Notes under the pieces: model-generated
The model's input: only the letters and a program-made list of their open reading frames with translations
Database searches by the model: none
Told to the model about the DNA's origin: nothing
From: Lysobacter sp. GX 14042
GTDB lineage: Bacteria; Pseudomonadota; Gammaproteobacteria; Xanthomonadales; Xanthomonadaceae
Assembly (NCBI RefSeq): GCF_021390425.1
Contig: NZ_JAJUWY010000003.1
Location: forward strand, 62,001-126,000
Direction of reading: 5' to 3'
Length of the DNA: 64,000 nucleotides
Program-made: the position numbers and the translations under genes
Part shown: positions 18,015-27,770 of the stretch, one piece after another
Layout of the letters: every line of letters begins with the position of its first letter
How positions within the stretch are numbered: the stretch's first letter is position 1

Positions 18015-19952
18015 TCAGAGAATCGGTGCCAGTCCGACACCGAACGCGGTGAACAGCCTAGTGGGCAGGCCCTTGAGCGCGGGGTTCACCTCGGGGAAGT
18101 CCCCCACCGCGCGGTAGCACGCGGAGAAGCCCGGATCGTCGCGCCGCAGCGGGGCCGGACATTCCGGTCCCGGTAGGAATTCGTAGCTGGTGGCGTAGCG
18201 CGTCGGCCACAGGTCGAACACCGGCAGGTGCTCGGAGACCTTCGACAGCGAGTACTCCAGCCCGGAAAGGATCGGCGGCCTGCGCGGGGCGATCACCCAC
18301 GAGTTCGCAGGCAGGATGTCGCGCCCGATGCTGGCCGCGAGCGCGGCGGCGAATTCCTCGTCGACCACCACCACCATGCTCTCGGTGTTGTAGTTGTCCC
18401 CGCGCGGATCGAAGTTGTGGGTGCCGATCACTCCGACCCGGTTGTCGATGACCAGCGACTTGGCATGCAGCCCGATGCGCACGCCTGCCCGGCGCAGCGG
18501 GACCGGCTCGTTGGCGGCACGCCGGGCATAGCGGGTGGCACCGTATTCCGCCGCCAGCGGGGCCCGGTAGCGCTCGCGCCGCAATACGCTGCGGCGGTCA
18601 CCGCGGCGCGGCGGCCCGGCACGCGGTGCGCTGGCGGTCGCGGCGGTCGCGGCGGGCAACGGCGGCAGCTGGGCACCGGTGGCCGCCAGGTCGATCGGCG
18701 CATCTTCCGGGAACGGTTTGTATTCGTAGATGTCGAAGCCGAACTCGCGCAGGAAGCGGCGCTTGTACTTGAACGACAGCGCGTAGGCGATGAAGGCGTC
18801 GGTGGCCGCCAACGAGTTGGTGGAGATGATGATCCGCGGCCCCTCGTCGGAACGGTGCAGTCGGCGGAACAGGTCCTGCGCCGGTTTCGACAGCACCAGG
18901 TACGGCGTCTGGATCATCACCCGCTCGTCGGCCGAGGTGATCAGCCGGGCCAGCGAGCGCGAGGCGTTCGCCACGGTGTCGGGCGGTTCGGCGGCGTGCT
19001 TGTCCGGGCCGTCGGACACGTAGTGGACCTCGTCGACCTCCATCGCCGGCTCGATCAGCCGTGCGTGTACCTCCGCGGGGTCGGCCGCCGAGTCGCGCAT
19101 GGCCTGCGCGCGCCTTGGCTGCGCATAGGCATGCGGCGCCAGTTCCGGTACCCCGCGCTCGAGCAGCACCCGGCCGACATCGGTCAGCCGCTCCGGCGGG
19201 ACCGCGCGCGGGTTGTCCCAGAACGACTGGAAGTCGAGCGCCATCTCGCGCACCACCGGACCGGCCAGCAGGATGTCGCGGTCTCGGAAGTTGTAGTGCG
19301 GGTCCCAGTCGTAATAGTCGTCCTGGTAGTTGCGCCCGCCGGTGATGCCCACCGCCCCGTCCACCAGGAACAGCTTGTTGTGCATGCGCTGGTTGAGCTG
19401 GCGCCAGCAACAGGCGGCCGCCAGCACGTACTGCGGATAGTTGATGCGCGCCCGGTTGAGCACCGGGTTGTAGAGGCGCACCCGCAGGTTGGCGTGGACG
19501 CCGGTCAGCGCAGCCAGGGTGTCGGCCTCGCGCAGCGCCGACAGCTGGTCCATCAGCAGCCGCACGCGCACCCCGCGGCGGGCGGCAGCGACCAGCTCGT
19601 CCAGCACCAGCCGCCCGGCGTCGTCCTCGTCGAAGATGTAGGTCTGCACGTCCACGCTGGTGGTGGCGCTGCGGATCAGGTTGATCCGCGCCAGCATCGC
19701 ATCGGTGCCGCGGTCGAGGATCAGCGCGCGGTGGCGCGGCCGCTCCGGGGTGGACGCGGCGAGCACTTCGGCGGCCATGGCCCGCAGCGGCGACGGCACC
19801 GCACAGGCATCGGTGCGGTCGCAGTCGACGGTGGCCGGCCGCGCGGCTTCTGCGATCGCCTCGCTGCGCCGCATCTGCTGCGGGTCCAGGCTTGCGCAGG
19901 ACGCCAGCGCGAGCAGCAGCAACGGCCACAGCAGGCGCAGGGGCTGGCTCAC
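18015..19952 (-). CDS. Phospholipase D family lipoprotein (ClsC-like)
   Basis: A 645 aa protein with a lipobox signal (LLLLALASC, Cys19). It has two HxK(x)4D motifs: HNKLFLVD at His191 followed by GGRNYQDDYYDWD, and HAKSLVID at His496 followed by GTHNFDPRGDNYNTE. Both are complete, so it should be active. Size and layout match cardiolipin synthase C-type enzymes, which join phospholipid headgroups at the envelope. An Ala/Pro/Arg-rich insert lies near 430-460. The GTG start overlaps the yceI-like stop (GTGA), giving translational coupling. Another phospholipid substrate is possible. Confidence 0.88.
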   Translation of the reverse strand: MSQPLRLLWPLLLLALASCASLDPQQMRRSEAIAEAARPATVDCDRTDACAVPSPLRAMAAEVLAASTPERPRHRALILDRGTDAMLARINLIRSATTSVDVQTYIFDEDDAGRLVLDELVAAARRGVRVRLLMDQLSALREADTLAALTGVHANLRVRLYNPVLNRARINYPQYVLAAACCWRQLNQRMHNKLFLVDGAVGITGGRNYQDDYYDWDPHYNFRDRDILLAGPVVREMALDFQSFWDNPRAVPPERLTDVGRVLLERGVPELAPHAYAQPRRAQAMRDSAADPAEVHARLIEPAMEVDEVHYVSDGPDKHAAEPPDTVANASRSLARLITSADERVMIQTPYLVLSKPAQDLFRRLHRSDEGPRIIISTNSLAATDAFIAYALSFKYKRRFLREFGFDIYEYKPFPEDAPIDLAATGAQLPPLPAATAATASAPRAGPPRRGDRRSVLRRERYRAPLAAEYGATRYARRAANEPVPLRRAGVRIGLHAKSLVIDNRVGVIGTHNFDPRGDNYNTESMVVVVDEEFAAALAASIGRDILPANSWVIAPRRPPILSGLEYSLSKVSEHLPVFDLWPTRYATSYEFLPGPECPAPLRRDDPGFSACYRAVGDFPEVNPALKGLPTRLFTAFGVGLAPIL

Positions 19953-20587
19953 GACCCGGGCTCCAGCAGCCACAGCCGCAGCTCGAAGAGCACCTGGCCG
20001 GTGAGCGCCAGCCGCATCGCGTCCATGCCGTAGTCCGCGCGCTCGATGCTGCCGTGCGCGTGCACCGCGCACCCGTTCCCGGGCTCCGGGCACGCCGACG
20101 GCTCCAGGGTGAAGACCTCCGGCCGCCGGATCCCGCGGACCTGCAACCAGCCAGGCACGTCCCCGCCAACCTCCAGCAGGCCGGGCGGGTAGGGATCGGA
20201 CAGGAACACGATCCGTGGATGCACGTCGGCATCGAAGAACCGGTCGCCACGGGCGATCGCATCGAGCCGGCCCGAGTCCTCCACCTCCACCTGGCGGGCG
20301 TCGAGCACTATCCGCACCTGGTGGCGGCCATCGGCCAGCACCCGGCGCTCGCCTTCCAGCAACGGCAGCCGGCCCTCGATCCGCTGGCCCCAGCGGGTGC
20401 GAAGCCGGAAGCCCGCCTGGCTGCGCTGCCGGTCCAGCGCCTGCTCCCCGGGTACCGGCGTGACGGCCGCTGCCGGCGACAACGTGCCCGCCTGCAGCAG
20501 CAGCGCCGCCAGCAAGGCCCCGCGCCAACGGCTGCGGGGGGCGGGAACGGCAACCGCGATCCTGGGATCCGCCTTCTTCCGCCTCAC
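19949..20587 (-). CDS. YceI-like periplasmic protein
   Basis: A 212 aa protein with a signal peptide (GALLAALLLQAGTLSPAAA). The mature part fits the YceI lipocalin-like family: RSQAGFRLRTRWGQRIEGRLP, QVRIVLDARQVEVEDSGRLDAIARGDRFFDADVHPRIVFLSD and a C-terminal YGMDAMRLALTGQVLFELRLWL. Such proteins bind isoprenoid or other lipids in the periplasm. The GTG start overlaps the sixA stop and its own stop overlaps the phospholipase start. The start is set by this overlap; the frame upstream has no family resemblance. Confidence 0.75.
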   Translation of the reverse strand: MRRKKADPRIAVAVPAPRSRWRGALLAALLLQAGTLSPAAAVTPVPGEQALDRQRSQAGFRLRTRWGQRIEGRLPLLEGERRVLADGRHQVRIVLDARQVEVEDSGRLDAIARGDRFFDADVHPRIVFLSDPYPPGLLEVGGDVPGWLQVRGIRRPEVFTLEPSACPEPGNGCAVHAHGSIERADYGMDAMRLALTGQVLFELRLWLLEPGS

Positions 20588-21060
20588 GGCCACCAGAAGG
20601 CGCTGAGCCGCGCGCTGCCCGGCTCCAGCGCACGTGCGGCCGGCAACGCGAGCACCGCGATGCCGGCCGGCGGTATTCCGCGGTAGTCGCCGGACTGTCC
20701 GCTGTGCAGCAGGGCGGCCAGCTGTTCCAGGCCCGGGTTGTGGCCGACCAGCATCAGCCGCTCGCTTTCCGGCAGGGCATCGGCCAGCGCGACCAGCGCG
20801 CCGGGCGTGGCTTCGTAGATCGCATCCTCGACCCGCTGTTCGACGTAGCCGACCACCCCCAGCACCGCCTCCAGCGTCTCGCGCGTGCGGCGCGCCGGTG
20901 AGCACAGCACGCAATCGGGTACCAGGTTCTGCGACCGCAGCCAGTTGCCGGCCGCCTCGGCCTCCGCCAGTCCTTCCGCCGAGAGCGGCCGGTCCAGGTC
21001 GGCCTGGCCAAGCGCGGCGGGGTCGGCGTGGGCATGGCGCAGCAGGATGAGTTCACGCAT
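20584..21060 (-). CDS. sixA: SixA-type phosphohistidine phosphatase
   Basis: A 158 aa histidine phosphatase of the small SixA group. LLRHAHAD supplies the nucleophilic His near residue 9, CSPARRTRETLEAVL the conserved Arg, YEATPG the acid region, and LMLVGHNPGLEQLA the second His. SixA removes phosphate from His in phosphotransfer proteins, notably the nitrogen PTS. It starts 37 bp after the parA-like gene and is coupled to yceI by GTGA. Confidence 0.88.
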   Translation of the reverse strand: MRELILLRHAHADPAALGQADLDRPLSAEGLAEAEAAGNWLRSQNLVPDCVLCSPARRTRETLEAVLGVVGYVEQRVEDAIYEATPGALVALADALPESERLMLVGHNPGLEQLAALLHSGQSGDYRGIPPAGIAVLALPAARALEPGSARLSAFWWP

Positions 21061-21096
21061 GGCGGGAGTCCGTTTGGGGCCGGCGGTCGGCCGGGG

Positions 21097-21723
21097 TCAG
21101 CGTGCCAGCCACTTCAGCAGCGGCTGCCAGTCCGCCTGGTGCTCGCGCACCTGCGTGGAATGGTAGTCGAACAGGCTGCGTCCAAGGCCGGACAGCAGTA
21201 CGTATACCTGGCTGTCGCGCAATTGCGCGACCAGCGGGTACGGCCATTGGCGCAGCAGCTCCACGCTGCGCTGGGAGTTCCCGGTCCATGGCCGCAGCTT
21301 GTTGCCGACCAGCCCGACCCGCAGTTCGCCCCGGCGCACCCGCGGATGCCCGGCCAGCGAGTCAAGGAAGGGCACGCTGGCCTCGATGTCGAGCGTCGAA
21401 GGCGGCACCGGCACCACCAGCGCGTCCGCGGCCTCCAGGAAGGCATCCAGCTGGCGCGCCATGGCCCCGGCCGGGGCATCGATGAAGACCCGCGCGGTGC
21501 CTCCCGGCAGCTTCTGCTGCCAGCGGCCACGGGTGCCATCGAGCGGCAGCACCGCGCTGTCCAGTTCCGCCCGCCTGTGTGCCCACTGGGTCGACGAGCC
21601 CTGCGGATCGGCGTCCAGCAGCACCGTGTTGTGCCCCTGCAGCGCGGCGTGCGCCGCCAGATGGGTGGCGATCGTGGTCTTGCCGACGCCACCCTTGGAG
21701 CTGGCCACCAGCACGGTCTTCAT
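21097..21723 (-). CDS. ParA-family ATPase (orphan)
   Basis: A 208 aa P-loop ATPase with deviant Walker [11 protein letters not shown] near residues 8-17, the [13 protein letters not shown] switch I region and [13 protein letters not shown] as Walker B. The size and the absence of a ParB partner suggest an orphan ParA/MinD-like positioning or regulatory ATPase rather than chromosome partition. The ATG at 21723 is used, nine codons inside the longest frame, because it directly precedes [11 protein letters not shown]. Confidence 0.85.
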   Translation of the reverse strand: MKTVLVASSKGGVGKTTIATHLAAHAALQGHNTVLLDADPQGSSTQWAHRRAELDSAVLPLDGTRGRWQQKLPGGTARVFIDAPAGAMARQLDAFLEAADALVVPVPPSTLDIEASVPFLDSLAGHPRVRRGELRVGLVGNKLRPWTGNSQRSVELLRQWPYPLVAQLRDSQVYVLLSGLGRSLFDYHSTQVREHQADWQPLLKWLAR

Positions 21724-21843
21724 CGGCTCTCCGGCCTGGCCCGGCGCCACCGGGCCTTCAGCGCCATCGAGCGTACACCGGCAGGCCGCCGGGCGGGACC
21801 GGGCAGCCGGCGCCGTGCCGGGGGCATGGAGCGGGAAGCCGCC

Positions 21844-22485
21844 TCAGGGCCAGGCCGGCGGATTCTCCTGCCACGCCTGCTGTACCTGGCCCAGGAGCTC
21901 GAGCTCGGCAGGCGTCCAGTCCGGCAGCAACGCCGCATGGCCGTCCGCGCTGCCCCAGCGCGCCGGCTCGCTGCGTACCGCCGCGGCATACCACGCCACC
22001 GCCTCCTCCTGGCGCCCTAGGGTCCACATCACCAGCGCGAAGGTCGGCGGCATCCAGGATGCGGTCACCGCACGGCCCCCCAACAGCTCGCGCCATTGCT
22101 GCAGCGCGCCCGCCGCGTCGCCGCTGCGGTACAGGTCCCAGCCGTAGTTCCAGCGCAGCGGGCGAGCCAGGCTGTCGCGGCTGCTCACCTGGCCCAGCGC
22201 GCGGTCATAGAGCTCGCGTCCCAGCCCGGGCCGGCCACCGTCCATCGCAACGCGGGCGAGCTGGGCGGTCGCACGCACGTCGCGCGGATTGCGCGAGACG
22301 GCACGCGCCAGGCGGTCGACGACGGCATCGCCGGAGCCGGGCTGGGCGATGATCGGCGCGATCGTCCCGGCATCGGAATCGAAGTAGAACTCGGAATGCG
22401 GCACCAGCCGGTCGGCCTGGGCCGCGGCCGGGAACGCCAGTGCAAGGCAGGCGGCAAGGACGCCGGCGCGGAACAACGGATACAT
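21844..22485 (-). CDS. Exported TPR-like protein
   Basis: A 213 aa protein with a signal peptide (AGVLAACLALAFPAAAQA). The mature part has helical repeats that look like degenerate TPRs (AVSRNPRDVRATAQLARVAMDGGRPGLGRELYDRALGQ; GWDLYRSGDAAGALQQWRELLGG; WTLGRQEEAVAWYAAAVRSEPARWG). A purine-rich GGGGGGATCCACC precedes the ATG. It is the first gene of the minus-strand series leading to parA-like, sixA, yceI and the phospholipase. The function is unknown; it may be a periplasmic scaffold. Confidence 0.75.
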   Translation of the reverse strand: MYPLFRAGVLAACLALAFPAAAQADRLVPHSEFYFDSDAGTIAPIIAQPGSGDAVVDRLARAVSRNPRDVRATAQLARVAMDGGRPGLGRELYDRALGQVSSRDSLARPLRWNYGWDLYRSGDAAGALQQWRELLGGRAVTASWMPPTFALVMWTLGRQEEAVAWYAAAVRSEPARWGSADGHAALLPDWTPAELELLGQVQQAWQENPPAWP

Positions 22486-22669
22486 GGTGGATCCCCCCTT
22501 TTACAACGGCACCATCTTAGCCGGCAGCGGGCCTAAAGCGTTTGCCGGTGCGGCCGTTAACGACGGCGAAGCAGATCGCCCCGACACCGGACGCCCAGAT
22601 GAATCCGCCACTCCCGGTTCCGCACAGCCGCCGTCCCCTGTTGTGGGCGGCACGCCGGCGGGCGCGCGG

Positions 22670-25600
22670 ATGAACGGCATGCCGCCCTCGCCCGCCAAGG
22701 GGGTCGACTGGCGCCGGCAGCTGCTGGAAGCGAGCGATACCGCCGGGCTGGTCGGCGCCGCCGGGGCCATCGCCGCCGCCAGTCCAGGCGTAGCCCGGGC
22801 CTGGGTGGTCTGGGAGCTCGGACATGCGGCACTGGGGGAGGATGCGATCCTGCCGCAGCCTTCGGAACAGGCGATCGCCGCCGCCGACCGCGCCGCCCTG
22901 GCCCGCGCCCCGGTCACCGACACCCACACCGGGCTGGTGTCGATCCCCCTGCCGGCCAGTACCGCCACGGTGGTGCTCGAGCCCGCGCCCGGCACCGCGA
23001 TGGAGCCGGTACTGCGGTACCTGCGCGCGCCACTGGCCGCCGCCGACCGCCTGCTCGCGAGGGAACTGCAGGTGGCCGAGCTGCACTGCGAGGTCGCCCG
23101 CCTGCAGCACTCCGAGCAGATCCAGCGCGCGCTGTTCGACATTTCCGAGCTGGCGGTGTCCGACCGCGACATGGCCGACGTGCTGCGCGGCGTGCATGCC
23201 ATCGTCGCCAGCCTGATGTACGGCGAGAATTTCTTCATCGTGTTGCGCGACCTGTCGGCCGACACCTTCGAGATGCTCTATTTCGCCGACGTGGTCGACG
23301 AGTCGCCGTTCGAGGGCAGCCTGCCGCTGGAAACGATCCGCCATTCGGCGACCTGGCACGTGATCCGCGGCGGGCGGGCGTTGCGTGGCACGCCGGAGGA
23401 ACTCGCCAGGCAGGCGGCCGGTCCGATGAAGACGGTCGGCACCGACTGCCACCAGTGGCTGGGCGTGCCGATCATGCGCGAAGGCCAGGCGCTGGGCGCG
23501 ATCGTGGTCCAGAGCTACACCGAGGAGGCCGGCTTCAGCAGCGAGGACCAGGCGCTGCTGGAGTTCGTCGCCAGCCACATCCTCACCGCGCTGGAGCGCA
23601 AGCGCAGCACCGAGCTGCTGGAGCGCAGCGTGGAGATGCGCACCCGGCAGCTGGCCGCCGTCAACCGCGCGCTGCAGCAGGAAGTGGTCGAGCGCGAACG
23701 CGCCGAGCGGCTGCAGTCGGCGCTGTTCGAGATCGCCCGGCTGGCGACCGAGGACATCGACTCCGGGGAGTTCCACGCCCGGGTGCACCGCATCGTCGGC
23801 CGGCTGCTCAGCGCCGACAACTTCTACATCGGCCTGCTGTCGGGCGACGGCACCCGGCTCGACTTCCCGTACTACGTCGACGCCTTCCACCCGCGCCGTG
23901 CTTCCGGGCGGCCGCTGGCGCGCGGACTGAGCGAGCTGGTGCTGCGCCGGCGCGAGCCGTTCCTGGGCAACCGCGAGGGTATCGCCGCACTGGAGGCCGC
24001 CGGCGAGATCGAGCACCGCGACGACCAGGGCCCGCCTTCGGCCTGCTGGCTGGGTGCGCCGCTGATGTCCGGCGAGCAGGTGATCGGCCTGGTCGCGGTG
24101 CAGAGCTACACCAGCGAGACCGAGTTCGGCACCATCGACCAGGAGCTGCTGGCCTTCGTCGCCTCGCAGATCGCCTATGCGGTGCAGCGCCGCCGCGCGG
24201 CCGAGTTCCAGCAGCAGGCCTATGCCCGGCTGGAGGAGCGGGTCGCCGAGCGCACCGCCGAGCTGCGCCGGGAGATCCGCGAGCGCGAGCGGATCCAGAA
24301 CCGCCTGCGCCACCAGGTGATGCACGACACGCTCACCGGGCTGCCGAACCGGGCGCAGCTGCGCACCCGCCTGGAGCGCGCACTCGCCTCGCTCGCCGAG
24401 CCCCGGCCACGCCCCAGCGCCCTGCTGTACCTGGACGTGGACCGCTTCAAGGTGATCAACGACAGCCTGGGCCATGTCGCCGGCGACGAGTTCCTGCGCG
24501 GGATCGCCACCCGGCTGCAGTCCTGCGTGCGCGAGCCCGACCTGGTCGCGCGCCTGGCCGGCGACGAGTTCGCGATCCTGATCGAGGACGTGGCCCTCGA
24601 TGCCGCCGGGCAGCCCACCGCGGCGATCGCCGTGGCCAACCGCGCACTGGACGTGCTGACCGAGCCGATGGTCATCGCCGGGCGCACGCTTGAACCCTCC
24701 GCGAGCATCGGCATCGCGCTCAGCCGGCCGCACCACCGCCACGCCGACCAGCTGGTGCGCGACGCCGATACTGCGCTGTACCGCGCCAAGGCCCTGGGCC
24801 GCAAGCGCTGGCAGCTCTACGACCCGTCCCAGCAGCACACGGCGGTGGACGAGCTGACCGTCGAGGCCGAGCTGCGCCAGGCGCTCAAGGGCGACGAGAT
24901 CGAGCCCTGGTTCCAGCCCATCGTGCGCCTGGGCGACGGCGAGGTGGTCGGCCACGAAGCGCTGATGCGCTGGCACCACCCCACCCGCGGCATGCTCGCG
25001 CCCGCCGACTTCCTGCAGGTGGCCGAGGACAGCGGGCTGATCGAGGCGATGGACTGGCGCCTGTTCAAGCGCGCCTTCTCGCTGACCGCCGGACAGGGCG
25101 GCGAACAGTACCTGTCGATCAACGTGGCACCGCGGCACCTGCAGCGCAGCGACTTCGCCAACCGCCTGCTGGGTCTGCTCGAGCGCACCGGCCTGGAGCC
25201 CCGGCGGCTGCGCATCGAGGTGACCGAGGGCAGCCTGCTGGAGAACCCGGAGCGGGTGCGGGGGGTGCTGCAGCGGCTGCTCGAGCGCGGGGTTGGCGTG
25301 GCACTGGATGATTTCGGCACCGGCTACTCGTCGCTGAGCTACCTGCACAGCTTCCCGCTGCGGATCCTCAAGATCGACCGCACCTTCCTTGCCGACCTGC
25401 ATCGGCACGGCAACAGCAGGGCGGTGATCGAGGCAGTGCTGAACCTGGCCCGCGCGCTCGGCATGGACGTGGTCGCCGAGGGCGTGGAAGTGGAGGCGCA
25501 ACGCCAGACCCTGCTGGAGCTGGGCTGCGGGTTCGGCCAGGGCTTCCTGTTCGGGAGGCCGGCAGCCATGGACACGGTGGAGCCGACTGTCGGCGCCTGA
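22670..25600 (+). CDS. GAF-GAF-GGDEF-EAL cyclic-di-GMP protein
   Basis: A 976 aa soluble signalling protein. Two GAF domains (about 140-300 and 340-520) are each followed by a coiled linker (LERKRSTELLERSVEMRTRQLAAVNRALQQEVVERERAERL; YARLEERVAERTAELRREIRERERIQNRLRHQ). The GGDEF domain has the active-site form AGDEF near residue 630. The EAL domain has EALMRW near 762 and DDFGTGYSSLSYL near 879. The cyclase motif is one residue off GGDEF but of an active type, and the EAL motif is intact, so it may be bifunctional. The start at 22670 is uncertain. No transmembrane segments are seen. Confidence 0.88.
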   Translation: MNGMPPSPAKGVDWRRQLLEASDTAGLVGAAGAIAAASPGVARAWVVWELGHAALGEDAILPQPSEQAIAAADRAALARAPVTDTHTGLVSIPLPASTATVVLEPAPGTAMEPVLRYLRAPLAAADRLLARELQVAELHCEVARLQHSEQIQRALFDISELAVSDRDMADVLRGVHAIVASLMYGENFFIVLRDLSADTFEMLYFADVVDESPFEGSLPLETIRHSATWHVIRGGRALRGTPEELARQAAGPMKTVGTDCHQWLGVPIMREGQALGAIVVQSYTEEAGFSSEDQALLEFVASHILTALERKRSTELLERSVEMRTRQLAAVNRALQQEVVERERAERLQSALFEIARLATEDIDSGEFHARVHRIVGRLLSADNFYIGLLSGDGTRLDFPYYVDAFHPRRASGRPLARGLSELVLRRREPFLGNREGIAALEAAGEIEHRDDQGPPSACWLGAPLMSGEQVIGLVAVQSYTSETEFGTIDQELLAFVASQIAYAVQRRRAAEFQQQAYARLEERVAERTAELRREIRERERIQNRLRHQVMHDTLTGLPNRAQLRTRLERALASLAEPRPRPSALLYLDVDRFKVINDSLGHVAGDEFLRGIATRLQSCVREPDLVARLAGDEFAILIEDVALDAAGQPTAAIAVANRALDVLTEPMVIAGRTLEPSASIGIALSRPHHRHADQLVRDADTALYRAKALGRKRWQLYDPSQQHTAVDELTVEAELRQALKGDEIEPWFQPIVRLGDGEVVGHEALMRWHHPTRGMLAPADFLQVAEDSGLIEAMDWRLFKRAFSLTAGQGGEQYLSINVAPRHLQRSDFANRLLGLLERTGLEPRRLRIEVTEGSLLENPERVRGVLQRLLERGVGVALDDFGTGYSSLSYLHSFPLRILKIDRTFLADLHRHGNSRAVIEAVLNLARALGMDVVAEGVEVEAQRQTLLELGCGFGQGFLFGRPAAMDTVEPTVGA

Positions 25601-25615
25601 CCGGGCCGCCCGTGC

Positions 25616-26149
25616 CTACAGGGTCCGCAGGACCTCGCCGGAGGCGGCTTCCAGCACCTCGACCACCCGGGCGACATCCCCGTGCCGGTCGGGGTGGACC
25701 ACCACCGCGTAACGGCCCTCGCCGATCGCCTCGACCACCCGCATGTTGAGCGGATCGTGGTCGGGCCGCAGCGTCACCAGGCCGCCGGCGAACAGACCGA
25801 ATGCCAGCGCGAAGCCGCCGATGACCAGCGCCGCCACGACCGGCTGGCCCTGCACGGCGCGTATGTCGAGCGAATACAGGATCCAGAACAGCAACAGCCC
25901 GGCCACCAGCCCGACCAGCCCGAGCACGATGTGGGCCTTGATCGCGGTGAACATAATGCCCTTCCCCTCGGGTTCCAGCTTGCGCGCGGCTTGGCGGTCC
26001 CCGGGTTCGACCAGCTGGACCTGGGCTTCGGCCAGGCCGAGCTCGCTGCGCGCCTGTGCAGCAGCGGCCGTCGCCGACTCGCGGTCGGGAAAGATCGCCG
26101 CCACCGTGCTGAGCGAGTCCTCGCCGAAGATCGGGTCACCGCGTTTCAT
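25616..26149 (-). CDS. Small two-helix membrane protein
   Basis: A 177 aa protein. The N-terminal 70 residues are soluble (VAAIFPDRESATAAAAQARSELGLAEAQVQLVEPGD, like a general-stress YflT-type domain). Two membrane helices follow (AHIVLGLVGLVAGLLLFWILYSL; VVAALVIGGFALAFGLFAGGLV) and then a soluble tail (GRYAVVVHPDRHGDVARVVEVLEAASGEVLRTL). GGAGG lies 4 nt before the ATG. The function is unknown. It is divergent from the MATE exporter and tail-to-tail with the c-di-GMP gene. Confidence 0.75.
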   Translation of the reverse strand: MKRGDPIFGEDSLSTVAAIFPDRESATAAAAQARSELGLAEAQVQLVEPGDRQAARKLEPEGKGIMFTAIKAHIVLGLVGLVAGLLLFWILYSLDIRAVQGQPVVAALVIGGFALAFGLFAGGLVTLRPDHDPLNMRVVEAIGEGRYAVVVHPDRHGDVARVVEVLEAASGEVLRTL

Positions 26150-26285
26150 CACACCTCCGCGCGCCGGCTGGCGCATGCAGCTTCGTGAAGCGAGGGTGCG
26201 CGGGAGGCGGTGCAAACCCGGTGAATCCCCAAGCGGCGCCGCCGTGTTCGCACCGTCGCGACCGGCGCATGGCAGCATCGGCCCG

Positions 26286-27770
26286 ATGCAACGTCGCGAT
26301 CTCACCGAAGGCCCGATCGGCCGCACCCTGCTCGTGTTCGCCCTGCCGATCCTGGGCGGCAACGTGCTGCAGTCGCTCAACGGCTCGGTCAACGCGGTCT
26401 GGGTCGGCCGCTTCCTCGGCGAGGAGGCACTCACGGCGATCGCCAACGCCAACAACGTGATGTTCTTCCTGCTCGGGGCGATCTTCGGCTTCGGCATGGC
26501 CTCAACCATCCTGGTCGGCCAGGCGATGGGCCGGCGCGACCTGCCCGGCGCGCGCAAGGTGATCGGCACCGCGGCCACCTTCTTCCTGACCCTCTCGGTC
26601 GTGCTGGCCGCGGCCGGGCTGCTGCTGGCACGCCCGGTCCTGGCCTGGATGGGCACGCCCGGCGAGGCGATGCCGCTGGCGGTGCCCTACCTGCAGATCA
26701 TCTTCCTGGCCCTGCCGCTGCTGTACGCGTTCTCGTTCCTGTCGGCGATCCTGCGCGGCGCCGGCGATACCCGCACCCCGTTCGTGTTCCTGCTGGTGGC
26801 GGTGGTGCTGGACATCGTGCTGGTGCCCTTGCTGATGTTCGGGATCGGCCCGCTGCCGCAAATGGGCATGGCCGGCAGTGCGATGGCGACCCTGCTGGCC
26901 AACGCGATCGCCCTGCCGGCGATGCTGTTGTGGCTGCGCTACCGCCGCAATCCGCTGTGGATCGGCCGTCACGAACGCCACCTGTACCGGCTGGACTGGT
27001 CAATCGTGCGCACCCTGGTGGTCAAGGGCGTGCCGATGGGCACCCAGATGGTGCTGGTTTCGGCGGCGATGATCGCGATGATCACCATGGTCAACCACTA
27101 CGGCACCGACACCACCGCGGCCTACGGCGCGGCCCTGCAGCTGTGGACCTACGTGCAGATGCCGGCGATGGCGATCGGCGCGGCCTGCTCGTCGATGGCG
27201 GCGCAGAACGTCGGCGCCGGCAACTGGGCCCGGGTCGAGGGCACCACCCGGGCGGGGGTGGGCTTCAACTTCCTGATGACCGGACTGCTGATCGCCCCGT
27301 TGATCCTGCTCGACCGCTACACCCTGGCCATGTTCATGCCCAGTGGCAGCGCCTCGCTGGAGATCGCCCGCCACCTCAACCACATCGCGGTGTGGTCGTT
27401 CCTGTTCTTCGGGGTGACCTTCGTGATCGCCGGGGTGGTGCGCTCCACCGGCGCGGTGGTGCCGCCGCTGGTGATCCTGGTGATCGCGCTGTGGGGCGTG
27501 CGGGTGCCGTTCGCGAACCTGCTGCAGCCGCAGCTGGGAGTGGACGCGATCTGGTGGAGCTTTCCGGTGAGCGCGTTCCTGTCGATGGTGCTGTCGGCGG
27601 CGTACTACCGGTTCGGGCGCTGGCGCGAGGCCACGATGCTGCCGGTCGATCCGGATGCCGTGGCGATCCCGTCGGAAATCCCGGCCCAGGTGCCGGCCCC
27701 GGTGGCCGATCAGGGCGCGCGCTTCGACGATGATGCCGGCGACGAGCCGGTGGTGGCGATGCCGCGCTGA
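26286..27770 (+). CDS. MATE family efflux transporter
   Basis: A 494 aa polytopic inner-membrane protein with about 12 hydrophobic helices. The family features include GPIGRTLLVFALPILGGNVLQSLNGSVNAVWVG at the N-terminus, ILRGAGDTRTPFVF in the first half and AYGAALQLWTYVQMPAMAIGAACSSMAAQNVGAG in the second. It exports cationic or toxic compounds using a Na+ or H+ gradient; the substrate is unknown. The soluble C-terminal tail (about 40 residues) overlaps the tail of the opposing methyltransferase gene by 61 bp. Confidence 0.9.
   Translation: MQRRDLTEGPIGRTLLVFALPILGGNVLQSLNGSVNAVWVGRFLGEEALTAIANANNVMFFLLGAIFGFGMASTILVGQAMGRRDLPGARKVIGTAATFFLTLSVVLAAAGLLLARPVLAWMGTPGEAMPLAVPYLQIIFLALPLLYAFSFLSAILRGAGDTRTPFVFLLVAVVLDIVLVPLLMFGIGPLPQMGMAGSAMATLLANAIALPAMLLWLRYRRNPLWIGRHERHLYRLDWSIVRTLVVKGVPMGTQMVLVSAAMIAMITMVNHYGTDTTAAYGAALQLWTYVQMPAMAIGAACSSMAAQNVGAGNWARVEGTTRAGVGFNFLMTGLLIAPLILLDRYTLAMFMPSGSASLEIARHLNHIAVWSFLFFGVTFVIAGVVRSTGAVVPPLVILVIALWGVRVPFANLLQPQLGVDAIWWSFPVSAFLSMVLSAAYYRFGRWREATMLPVDPDAVAIPSEIPAQVPAPVADQGARFDDDAGDEPVVAMPR

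Noticed and set aside
22517-25501. Long minus-strand frame opposite the GGDEF-EAL gene
   Set aside because: Shadow of the real gene; no domain.
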